Below, one piece after another: positions 28,144 to 36,336 of a stretch of DNA of 36,336 bases. The DNA is from Amphimedon queenslandica. Taxonomy: Eukaryota > Porifera > Demospongiae > Haplosclerida > Niphatidae. The DNA lies in NCBI RefSeq assembly GCF_000090795.2, contig NW_003546317.1, forward strand, positions 100,354 to 136,689. Reading direction: 5' to 3'. The notes beneath the pieces were generated by a model that worked only from the letters and a program-made list of their open reading frames with translations, was not told the origin of the DNA and did not search any database. The first letter of the stretch is position 1. Each line of letters begins with the position of its first letter. Made by a program: the position numbers and the translations under genes.

Positions 28144-29178
28144 ATGAGCGAGGATTTGATAGCATACCTTAACTGCATCGCTGGACTAAAGTATGCAACT
28201 GATCAACAGCTCGAGTGTCTCATTAATGAGTGGGCACAGTTCACTTTCCTTTTCAAGTCTGACATGATAACCGGCATCATGAGTTCGATCGATTCTGTCT
28301 TTGATAAAATTGATTACTTGGCAAAACAACTCGAGGAGGAGGAGATTGCAGAAGAGTCCATTATAATTGAAGAAGATGCTGCAGCAGCTGCTGCCATTCG
28401 GTCATTTGGCCTCAGCATGGGTAATTTTGCTGGACCTCTCAAAGAAGCTGCTACAGTCATGCAAGCAAAAATAAAGAAAAAGGAAGATGACCTTTATCAT
28501 CATCTTGCAAGTGCAGATAAGGACATAGCTGACAAGGTGGGTGGCCCCTGTGCACAATTCATTATTCTCACCAAGATTAACAACGATAATGGTATGAAGG
28601 ACAGCTCCTTAACAGTTAGGAACTATCTCTACAATTTCATGGACTACATCTCCAGGCATGGTGGTGTGGGGTTGGCCAATGTTAAGAAATATACCGAAGT
28701 TGCCAGGTTAGCATTAAATGATGCAAACGTCTCTAAGATATGCTCCATTATTGATGACTTCAGTTTGTCGGGTGACCATGGAGAAAAAAAGATGAAAGAA
28801 GCCCTGCAGAACATGGCAGCAATTGGAATGAACACTGAATACCTTCAGTTTGCCAGGGGTTTCGCCTATAGAATCTGGATCTACAAGATGAAGATTTCAG
28901 CCAAAGTTATTAATACTGCTGCTAAAAATACTGGAATTCCTCCTAAAGAAATTGAAGTTAATGTGTTAGAGAACACGGACGTCATAGGAAAAGTCATGGA
29001 TGCTTTCACTATCATGACCTCCATTGTTGATGCTTATCTAAATGTTTACAAGATTGTCAAGACTGTCGAAAGATACAAAGCAAATGTCAAGGTCTTTGCT
29101 GATGCAAGAAAACAGTACAAAGAATTCTACCTAAGTTTGTACAATGCCTCCTTTGAATACAATGAAAACCTTAGCTAA
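28144..29178 (+). CDS. Unrecognised helical protein A, 344 aa, single exon
   Basis: I cannot assign a named family. The protein lacks a signal peptide and is predicted by eye to be almost entirely alpha-helical: an N-terminal helix with heptad-like spacing, an acidic LEEEEIAEES stretch, an Ala-rich hydrophobic segment (DAAAAAAIRSFGLSMGNFAG, about 78-97), long amphipathic helices, a second hydrophobic segment (about 280-303) and a Tyr-rich C-terminus. Two hydrophobic stretches inside long helices recall the ClyA/HBL alpha-pore-forming fold, but this is shape only and no signature is seen. It is a tandem paralogue of the gene at 31765, with an estimated two-thirds of residues identical. Confidence 0.8.
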   Translation: MSEDLIAYLNCIAGLKYATDQQLECLINEWAQFTFLFKSDMITGIMSSIDSVFDKIDYLAKQLEEEEIAEESIIIEEDAAAAAAIRSFGLSMGNFAGPLKEAATVMQAKIKKKEDDLYHHLASADKDIADKVGGPCAQFIILTKINNDNGMKDSSLTVRNYLYNFMDYISRHGGVGLANVKKYTEVARLALNDANVSKICSIIDDFSLSGDHGEKKMKEALQNMAAIGMNTEYLQFARGFAYRIWIYKMKISAKVINTAAKNTGIPPKEIEVNVLENTDVIGKVMDAFTIMTSIVDAYLNVYKIVKTVERYKANVKVFADARKQYKEFYLSLYNASFEYNENLS

Positions 29179-29369
29179 AGTTCAATATAATTTTGAACAC
29201 AGCTAAACTCTTTTACTATAGTTTAACCAGTAGTGATATATTTGCTGTTTTCTTATAATTATATTTAGATTGGTATATATAGCTAGATAATGTATTTTTC
29301 TCAAGTTTAATCTTTTTTCTATAATACTATATTTGTAACTGAATTATCATTTTATTAATCTTTAAGCTC

Positions 29370-29541
29370 TCCATACACTAGGCAACATGTTGTTAGCAAC
29401 GTTTGTGGTTACTTTGATCTTTTGAGCAATTTAATTGTTGCAAAAATAAAATGGATTTCTATTCTTAGCAACATGTTGATTACAAGATTAGAGTGACCAC
29501 AAAAGTTGCTAGCAACATATGTTGCCTGCATGGTGTATGGA
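29370..29541. mobile_element. MITE, TTTGTGGTTACTTTGAT family, copy 2
   Basis: The left end TCCATACACTAGGCAACATG is mirrored by the right end ending GCCTGCATGGTGTATGGA, and inner pairs GTTAGCAACGTTTGTGGT / ACCACAAAAGTTGCTAGCAAC also match. The interior shares TTTGTGGTTACTTTGAT with 11526-11708. Confidence 0.7.
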
Positions 29542-30050
29542 AGGTTTTAAATCAATCTATCAAAAACCAATGCATTCATACAACAAAACTGTACATTTAA
29601 CAGGTCCCTGATACTTCAGGCTTAAGGGGAGAGTCTCAATTGGAACTCTACACATTGATACCAACCACTTTCAAACTCCTAAGTCTTTGTATGAACATTT
29701 GAGCTTAATGGGTCTACATAATTAGGCAATGTACATGCATGTGTCAGTTAAAAATATTAGAGATTTAAAATTCTGCAAATTTTTAATGGGGTTAAGTTTT
29801 AGTATATTGGTCTTTGACTTTTTGGGAGGATTGGAAACGTTGGTGAGAGTCAGTGAAAATGTTAAATGGTGTCATCCTTCCTAGCTTAGACCAATAACCA
29901 ATGGATTTCCAGATTTTCATGTTTTGAAATGAATAGACTGTTCTAGACACATAGGAGAACTTGGCTAACAGTTCATAATATATGTATTGATAAAATATTT
30001 CTAGAGTAGTCAATGGCATCAACAGTTAGATTAGCCAAAATGTGTAGCAC

Positions 30051-30084
30051 ACGCACACGCACACACACACACACACGCACACGC

Positions 30085-30121
<37 letters not shown>
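30051..30121. repeat. Compound CA/CG-CA microsatellite
   Basis: CACACG and CACA units in tandem, followed by pure CA. Confidence 0.92.
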
Positions 30122-30125
<4 letters not shown>

Positions 30126-31224
30126 AGAGAGGCGATAACTGCCCATTCATTGTCTTTACTAATGTTGTCTCTTTCTCTCTGACACACTTTTAATCTATAA
30201 TATTAAACTCATGGATCCCTTCATGATGCATACTATTCACTAATGGACATTACTGTCAATTAATAAAATGAACATAATAAATTTATATGCATAAGCATCA
30301 TTTATGTGTATCATTGTCTATAAGCAGCAATTGTAGTGTCTTCATAATGTGATTGTGGTTTCCCATTTGAAAGATTGGCTACTGATCTGACCTTTTCCAA
30401 GCATTTTAAATATAATATGTACATACAATACATTACTTGACATTACACAAAGAGTCTAACATGCCAAACTAGATATTAATTATTTAAAAAACAAACAAAC
30501 ATGATACTCATTGGCAAGTTTGATATAGGAAATTAACTAGAAGCCATGAAGTAATAATAATATAAGTTTACTAAATTATTTATTATGCAATATAGCTAAT
30601 AGCTATGGCATAATATTTGTCACAGGGTTCATAATATTGATAAAATATTCCTGGAGTAGCAACAGTCAGATTACTCACAGTACATGTGCAGAGAGATAAT
30701 ACCTGCCCATTCATTGCATCTGCTTATGTTCTCTCTCTCTCTCTCTCTAACAATATGCATATGCACCATTTATGTAGCATAATATCTATGCAGTTGTAGT
30801 GTCTTCTTAATGTATTTGTGGTTTCTCATTGGAAGATTGTTTTGCCAAGCCTTTGACTGATTATTTATGATATCATTAGCACCTAGTACACTATAGCAAT
30901 TATAGTTAAAAGCTATTTTTAAATTCAGGAAGTGGATGTAAACTTGTTTTTAGTTTAAAATGTAATAATAGAATGACATATCCTGCTTACTAGGTATGAT
31001 ACAATTAAAGGTCAAGGCTTGGACAGGAAATTAACTGAAAGTCATGAAGTAATAATAAATGATATTCATAGATGATAAAATATATTCATGTAGATAGTAT
31101 ATTAGCTATGGCATACTCATTAATTAATTATTTCTGTTGCAACTCATTAGCTACTGACATTAAGACATTCATGGCAATGTCAAAGCTGAGCTACTAGTTA
31201 GCCAAAGAAGAGCCCATGATGAAT

Positions 31225-31380
31225 GAGCTCAAACTTTCTGCACAACATAACAACATAAGAAAAAAAATTATAAATATGGAGAATTCACTCCTTGCAATTT
31301 TTGGTAAAATTTGGCCAAAGACCCTTACTAATGTAGTACAGGGTCTTTGGCCTGATTTTTGAGTAGCTAACTTTAAAAAG
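31225..31380. repeat. Dispersed repeat, copy 3, with perfect 13-bp inverted repeat
   Basis: Shares motifs with 6200-6345 and 13640-13870. Inside it, GGCCAAAGACCCT (31313-31325) and AGGGTCTTTGGCC (31340-31352) are perfect inverted arms around a 14-base loop. The arrangement suggests two element ends placed head to head. Confidence 0.6.
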
Positions 31381-31390
31381 CTTTTGATCG

Positions 31391-31486
31391 TTGCATGCTC
31401 TATGCCAGCAATGAAGTTAAGGTATGTGATCAAATCAGTGCTCATGAAGTCATGATGATTGTATTTTTAAAAGTTTGCTTTGCTAA
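31391..31486 (-). pseudogene. Inverted copy of the 5' end of helical protein gene B
   Basis: On the minus strand this reads the last ~30 bp of the gene B leader, an ATG and the codons MSTDLITYLNFIAG before diverging; an 8-bp duplication (CATGA repeat) sits at the start codon. It is 96 bp long and lies about 250 bp before the true start at 31765, so the two form inverted arms. Confidence 0.85.
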
Positions 31487-31684
31487 CTCACTTTTATTGG
31501 CTTAGAAATTATAAAAACGTCACAACTTGAGTTAATTGGCCATGGTTCAGATTGAATCACTTTTGTAGGTGCGGCATATTCTATGAATCCATTTATAGAT
31601 CTAATGACTTCCTGTAGTACACAAAGTATATTCAATTACCTCAGTTATGACCTCAGTTGTGACGTTGTTATGTGGCACTTCTAA

Positions 31685-31764
31685 GCCTATAAAAATGAGC
31701 AGGTAAAAGCCAGCAGACTAACTAAGCTTTTATAATCTAAAGCAAATTTTAAGATACAATCATC
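31685..31764 (+). promoter_or_regulatory. TATA-box promoter of helical protein gene B
   Basis: TATAAAA at about 31689-31695, some 70 bp before the ATG, in a segment matching the gene A promoter. Shorter than promoter A by about 40 bp, lacking its internal inverted repeat. Confidence 0.6.
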
Positions 31765-32817
31765 ATGAGCACTGATTTGATCACATACCTTAACTTCATC
31801 GCTGGACTAGAGAATGCAACCGATTCACAGCTCCAGGATGTTATTGACGAGCGGGCACAGTTCATTTTGCTTGGCAAGTCTGACATGATGACCAGCATCG
31901 ACAGTTCGATTGATTCTGTCTTTGACAAAATTGATACCTTGGCAAAACAGCTTGAGGAGGAGGAGATTGCAGAAGAGTCCGTCAAACTTGCAGAAGATGC
32001 TGCAGCAGTTGCTGCCATTTGGTCATTTGGCCTCAGCATGGCTGCTTTTGCAGCACTTGCTGCAACGGATGCAGCCCTTAAAGCAGAAATTAAGGCTAAG
32101 GAAGATGACCTCAATGATCATCTCTCAAGTGCAGATCAGGATATAGCTGACAAGGTGGGTGGTTCCTGTTCGCAATACATTACTCTCACCAAGAAGAACA
32201 ACGATTTCATCAAGGCCCTCTCCCCAGCAGGGCTCACTCCTCAAACAGCTAGGAGCTATCTCTACAATTACATGGATTACATCTCCAGGAATGGTGGTGT
32301 GGGTTTAGATAATTTTAAAAAGTATATTGAAGTTGCCAGGCTGACAAAAGATGATGCAAACATCAATAGCATATACGACATTCTTGATGAGTTCAGTTTG
32401 TCTGATGACCAAGGAGAAGAACAGATCCAAAAAGCCTTGCAGAACATAGCAGCAACTGGAATTAACACCGAATACCTCCAATTTGCCAGGGCTTTCACCT
32501 ATGGAATCTGGATCTACAAGATGAAGATTTCATCCAAAGCTATTAATACTGCTGCTGAAGATGCCGGAATTCCTCCTGAAGAAGTCGAAGGTAGTGTATT
32601 AGAGAACATGGACATAATGGGAAAGGCCATGGCTACTTTCACTATTGTGATGTCCGTTGTTGATGCTGCTCTAAATGTTTACAACATTGTCAAGACTGTT
32701 GAAAGATACGAAGCAAATGTCAAGGTCTTTGCTGATGCAAGAGGGCAATACAAGGAGTTCTACCAAAATTTGTACGATGCTTCTGTTCAATACAATCAAA
32801 ACCTTAGTAGTAACTAA
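31765..32817 (+). CDS. Unrecognised helical protein B, 350 aa, single exon
   Basis: Paralogue of the 28144 gene, in the second unit of a ~3.6-kb tandem duplication. No named family recognised. N-terminal MSTDLITYLNFIAG, heptad-like DSSIDSVFDKIDTLAKQLEEEE (46-67), Ala-rich hydrophobic segment 79-105, polar helices, conserved GGVGLDNFKKYIEVARL and FARAFTYGIWIYKMKIS blocks, second hydrophobic segment 286-309, and Tyr-rich C-terminus. No signal peptide and only one cysteine, suggesting a cytosolic or conditionally membrane-inserting protein. Compared with copy A it has a few extra residues around 150-160. Start chosen because the MS(T/E)DLI N-terminus and upstream leader are conserved in both copies and in the inverted fragment at 31391-31486. 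Confidence 0.8.
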   Translation: MSTDLITYLNFIAGLENATDSQLQDVIDERAQFILLGKSDMMTSIDSSIDSVFDKIDTLAKQLEEEEIAEESVKLAEDAAAVAAIWSFGLSMAAFAALAATDAALKAEIKAKEDDLNDHLSSADQDIADKVGGSCSQYITLTKKNNDFIKALSPAGLTPQTARSYLYNYMDYISRNGGVGLDNFKKYIEVARLTKDDANINSIYDILDEFSLSDDQGEEQIQKALQNIAATGINTEYLQFARAFTYGIWIYKMKISSKAINTAAEDAGIPPEEVEGSVLENMDIMGKAMATFTIVMSVVDAALNVYNIVKTVERYEANVKVFADARGQYKEFYQNLYDASVQYNQNLSSN

Positions 32818-33459
32818 AGCTCAATAATTTTGAACACAGCTGAACTCTCTTATTATAGTTTTACCAGTGGTGATAATTTGCTGTTTTCTTATTAAAATTA
32901 TGTTTAGATTGGTATTATAGTTATGTACTTTTCTCATGTTTAATCTTTTTTTTAATAATACTATGTTTGTAACTGAATTATCATTTAATTGAGACAGCAA
33001 CAAAGTTGCCACACTCCAATGACAATTTTTAGTATTGATACTGAGCTAGATACTTCATGCAGTTCTTCCTGCTCAAATAAAAATCTAATTTTCATTTGTC
33101 ATTCATGTTTTATGACATGCCAAGTAATTATAGCAGTATAGTGAAATAGACTTGACTCTAGCTAGCAGCTATCATTATATATGTCTTTATAGATCTAGCA
33201 GTTGAAATTATGCAAACTGAGATTACTGACAATACGTTTTGTGTTTACTAAGCAATTAAAAGTTTTATAAACTTGTAACAGGGTTAGCAAGAGGATTGGA
33301 TGAGGAAAAATATAGAGAGTGTGATAAAGAGACTTCCTTAAATTAATTCAATACATTCATACAGTAAAACTCTGTACATGATTGAGCCATGACAGGTCAC
33401 TGATACTTCAGGCTTGAGGAGAGAGTCTTGAAACCTTGATGGACATTGATACCAACCAC

Positions 33460-33486
33460 CTGCAGATTTCTATTAGAAATCTGCAG
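33460..33486. repeat. Perfect 12-bp inverted repeat, 3-base loop
   Basis: CTGCAGATTTCT and AGAAATCTGCAG flank ATT; outer TTGATACCA...TAGTATCAA extends the pairing imperfectly. Confidence 0.85.
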
Positions 33487-33647
33487 ATGATTAGTATCAA
33501 CTATACAAACCCTGTTAAAATTTACAGATTTTAAATCTCTAGTGTTCTATGTACATGGCCTAATTATAGCTCAAATGTTTATAAAATGTTTGTGTAAACA
33601 TTCGAACTTATTAAGTGTATGATTTGGTCATGTACATGCATAGACTC

Positions 33648-33706
33648 ATTAAGCTCAAATGTTTACACAAACGCTTAAAAAGTTTGTGTAAACATTTGAG
33701 CTTAAT
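33648..33706. repeat. Perfect 25-bp inverted repeat, 9-base loop
   Basis: 33648-33672 (ATTAAGCTCAAATG...) is the exact reverse complement of 33682-33706, with loop GCTTAAAAA. A weaker version of the same hairpin lies just upstream (about 33570-33617). Unit 1 of the duplication shows only a single half-arm near 29694-29710. Confidence 0.9.
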
Positions 33707-35051
33707 AAGTTTATAATTAGGTCAGAAAACTCAGAATATTTAAAATCTTTAAATTTTATATAGGGTTAAGACATTGGTTTTGGCTTTTTAAGAGGATTGG
33801 AAATGCTGCTGCAGAGTGAGTGAAAATGTTAATTGCTAAATAGTTTACATTTGATAGATCAATAACCACTGCATTCATACACAAGCCCAGATATTTATAT
33901 GTTATGGAATAAATAGACTGTTCTAGAGACATAGGAGAACTTTGCTAACAGTTCATATTATTGATAAGAGCTAGATTAACCAAAATTTGTAGCCTTCATG
34001 ATGTATACTATCCACTAATGGAGGTTACTGTAAATTAATATAATACCAATAATAAATCTATATGCATATGCATCATTTATGTATATTGTCTATGCTGTTG
34101 TAGCGTCTTCTTAATTTAATTGTGGTTTCCTATTTGGAAGCTTGCTTTGCCAAGCCCAGCCTTTGATATCACTAGCACGTAGTACATTATATATAGCAAT
34201 TACAGCTAAGGCTATTTTTAAATTTAGGAAGTGGATGAAACTGACTTAATTGTGGACAGTCTACATGCAACCATAGAATGACATCTTAATGTAATTGTGG
34301 TTTCCCAGTTTGGAAGATTGCTTTGCAAAGCCTTTGACTGATTATTCTGATATCACTAGCACCTAGTAGATCTACACTATAGCAATTATAGTTAAAAGCT
34401 ATTTTTAAATTCAGAAAGTGGATGTAAACTTGTAGGCAGTCTAAAATGTAATAATAGAATGACATAGATCTATCCTGCTTAGCAGGTATGATATAACTAA
34501 AGGTCAAGGCTTTGACAGGAAATTAACTGGAAGACATGAAGTAATAATAAAAGATATTCATAGATGATAAACATGTAGATCTATAGTATATTAGCTATGG
34601 CATATTCATTAATTAATTATTTTTGTTGCAACTCATTAGCTACTGACATTAAGACATTTATGGTAATGTCAAAGCTGAGCTACTGGACAGCACGGTTTGC
34701 CAAGGTAGCTCATCATCCTTTACAAAAAATGACTCCAAAAGAATTCTCGTTTTTAGTTGCCAACATGACTTTTGGATCCTGAAACTATGGCTTGGGATTA
34801 TCTATCCCAATTTGATGATAAAGGATCTAGATTTATTTGCTACTGCAGTATGCATGCTAGCAAAACATTAACGTTTTTCATAATTATTTTATTTTTCATC
34901 AAAAATTAGTAAATAATATTCTATTTGGATATAAGCATGATAAAGCATCATTCATCATGTGTATTGTCTAAGCATCAATTGTAGTGTCTTCTTAATGTTA
35001 ATTTTCAACAAAATTAATAAAATAAGTATAACTATACAACAATGATCAGTT

Positions 35052-35432
35052 CTATTTTGAAATGACTGACAAACTGACACCAATCACAATACACAGCATG
35101 CCACAATATGTACTAATAGACTGGACACGCTCTCCTAATACAAGCCAACCAACTAGAGCAGTCACAACTAATTTAAGAGAATTAATGATCGGTACAGCTA
35201 CTGAAATGTCTGACTGAGCAACCACAATGTAATACAGTATGGATCCAGTTTGATTAATGATAAATGGTAGAGTGAATTGGTAATTTAAGAGCAGCCACTT
35301 GAGTTGTAGTAAGATACTAAGTATCCTGTTGCTTGATGTAACTACAGAGTCCATTCCATGGCTCCCTCTCTTCAGTAGAGGGTCAGTACAACCCCAAACA
35401 AGAGCTACCAGAAAGTAATACAGGATCTTCAT
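35052..35432 (-). CDS. TMEM234: Transmembrane protein 234 homologue, 126 aa, single exon
   Basis: Small multi-pass membrane protein of the TMEM234 family (EamA/DMT-transporter-like fold; molecular substrate unknown). Family landmarks: an N-terminal VALVWGCTDPLLKRGS stretch, then LPFIINQTGSILYYIVVAQSD, VAVPIINSLKLVVTALVGWLVLGE and a final hydrophobic MLCIVIGVSLSVISK. Four hydrophobic segments are visible. Slightly shorter than vertebrate TMEM234, mainly at the C-terminus. Divergent from the channel gene at 35513, with 80 bp between the two start codons. Two decayed partial copies lie at 23555-23753 and 24195-24300. Identification from remembered family sequence, fairly secure. Confidence 0.87.
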   Translation of the reverse strand: MKILYYFLVALVWGCTDPLLKRGSHGMDSVVTSSNRILSILLQLKWLLLNYQFTLPFIINQTGSILYYIVVAQSDISVAVPIINSLKLVVTALVGWLVLGERVQSISTYCGMLCIVIGVSLSVISK

Positions 35433-35512
35433 GGGTGCATTGGGTGGTTAATTTTTAGAGGCGTGGCTGATTATGAATAACATTAATTTGCGGGAGGGGC
35501 TGGTTTTGCAAT
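35433..35512. promoter_or_regulatory. Probable bidirectional promoter between TMEM234 and the fifth channel gene
   Basis: The 80-bp divergent gap contains GAGGCGTGGCTG and GGGAGGGGCTGG, Sp/KLF-like GC/CACC boxes in an AT-rich genome. A similar GGCGTGG box precedes MED23 (about 605). Function inferred. Confidence 0.5.
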
Positions 35513-36336
35513 ATGGATGTGCAAGAAAGTCGAGCTGGAAGCTCTTCTCATAACTTTGATCAAGCAGATCAACCAGATGCTGATGAGACTATAGATGAAG
35601 ACAAAGTCAATATTTTAGATCCCAGTCCTCAAAAAAAGTCATTTAAGCTAAGGCTAAAGAGAGGGCAGCACCACTTCAACAAGTGGTTGGATAATACATC
35701 TATCCATGGAATTGTTCATGTTTTCAAAGGGAGGTCTCGCCTTAGGAGAATACTATGGCTACTAGTGTTCCTCTTTGCTTCCACTACCTGTGCAGGGATC
35801 ATAATATTCTACATAGTTTTGTGGGCACAAGATCCAACTTCAACCTCCATCAGTTTTATAACTGATGATGAAGGACAGTCTTTCCCAGCGGTCACTGTCT
35901 GCAACTTGAATGCTGTTAAGAAAGACTATGCTGATCAATATGTGGTTGATTTGCTGAATAATTATGCTAATCCTACGTCTGGTTTCATACAAAACTGGCC
36001 ATTTTCAAATATCAGTAGATCTTGTACTGACTCACTCAACAGTATCACCATTGAAGATCAGCAGGAGAAACTTTTTGATGCATACACCAATGGTGGAAAT
36101 AAAATTGATGACTTTGTTGTTTACTGTGGGTTTGCTGGTAGCGATGGCAATATTGTTAGGTGTGAAGAATCCTTAGAGCCAGTTTTTACTTCACTTGGTG
36201 TGTGTTTCACATTCAACAGTGCATATAATGGTCAACCTGATCGTAAGGTTACTCTTGCTGGGCCTCAGTTTGGATTGATCTTGTTCTCAATGTCAGTGTA
36301 TCAGAGTATTCAAGGCTGAGCAGCTCTAATGTGGGA
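35513..36336 (+). pseudogene. DEG/ENaC-family channel gene 5, 3' truncated by window and apparently frameshifted
   Basis: A divergent channel relative of the array. It has a longer acidic N-terminus, SIHGIVHVF with an intact His65-Gly66 gating motif, TM1 about 84-108, FPAVTVCN, and CEESLEPVFTSLGVCFTFN. Around 36277/36278 the frame shifts: the current frame reads GPQFGLILFS and stops at 36317-36319, whereas the +1-shifted frame continues with DLVLNV, the conserved block seen as GLKLVLNV in the paralogues, open to the window end. A single base seems missing, either a real lesion or a sequencing error. If it is an error the gene is a normal channel running beyond the window. Confidence 0.75.

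Larger units (their letters stand above)
29179..31764. other. Intergenic region, downstream half of duplication unit 1
   Basis: No gene seen. Contains a MITE (29370-29541), a compound CA repeat (30051-30121), a short CT repeat (30730-30748), the dispersed repeat (31225-31380), an inverted copy of the next gene's 5' end (31391-31486) and the gene B promoter. Much of 29600-31200 is repeated at 33390-34700. Confidence 0.75.
32818..35051. other. Intergenic region, downstream half of duplication unit 2
   Basis: No gene seen. It repeats 29600-31200 of unit 1 (for example TGATACTTCAGGCTT near 33399 and CTACTGACATTAAGACATT near 34640). It also holds two strong hairpins (33460-33486, 33648-33706) and an internal ~190-bp direct duplication (about 34095-34270 and 34285-34440). 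Confidence 0.7.

Noticed and set aside
31194..31445. Separate minus-strand gene starting MSTDLITYLNFIAG
   Set aside because: Only the first ~90 bp match the helical gene in inverted orientation; the rest is dispersed repeat, so a fragment rather than a gene.
34597..34782. 61-aa open frame
   Set aside because: Lies in the duplicated intergenic segment; the matching place in unit 1 has no comparable frame.
14023..36319. tRNA or rRNA genes in the right half
   Set aside because: No GTTCRANNC-type B box with matching A box or conserved rRNA stretches were noticed by eye.

Overview
The window looks like nuclear DNA of a demosponge, most likely Amphimedon queenslandica or a close relative (inferred). 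It is AT-rich, with short intergenic spaces, tiny introns, many microsatellites and miniature inverted-repeat elements. It also carries sponge-style ankyrin-plus-Death-domain and kinase-like genes. No bacterial operons, rRNA, tRNA or CRISPR were seen.

Layout. (1) 3-467: last exon of a TKL-like protein kinase, cut by the window edge. (2) 622-12744: a complete 39-exon gene for Mediator subunit 23. It was rebuilt exon by exon and stays in frame from ATG to stop, about 1,325 aa. Its introns hold CT- and TTA-type microsatellites, ACATGT repeats, several MITE-like elements and a ~180-bp tandem satellite. (3) 14023-27591: four intronless DEG/ENaC-type channel genes on the same strand. Between the third and fourth lies a two-exon gene (20512-23423) with a hydrophobic leader, a 2A-like DIERNPGP motif, a Death domain and about 12 ankyrin repeats. 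(4) 23440-25420: gene debris (a second copy of the 3' end of the third channel gene and two TMEM234 fragments), then a second array of the ~180-bp satellite. (5) 27700-34700: a channel pseudogene fragment, then a ~3.6-kb tandem duplication. Each unit carries one gene for an unrecognised, probably all-helical 344-350 aa protein. (6) 35052-35432 (minus): a TMEM234 homologue, divergent from a fifth, more distant DEG/ENaC gene at 35513 that is cut by the window end and appears frameshifted.

How the parts relate. MED23 is a housekeeping transcription cofactor. The rest resembles a fast-evolving sensory/defence neighbourhood: amplified ion channels, a Death-ankyrin protein whose 2A-like site could yield two protein fates, and duplicated helical proteins. 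The two strongest leads are the 2A-like site directly after a membrane segment and directly before a Death domain, and the shared loss of the N-terminal His-Gly gating motif in all four array channels while the distal fifth channel keeps it.
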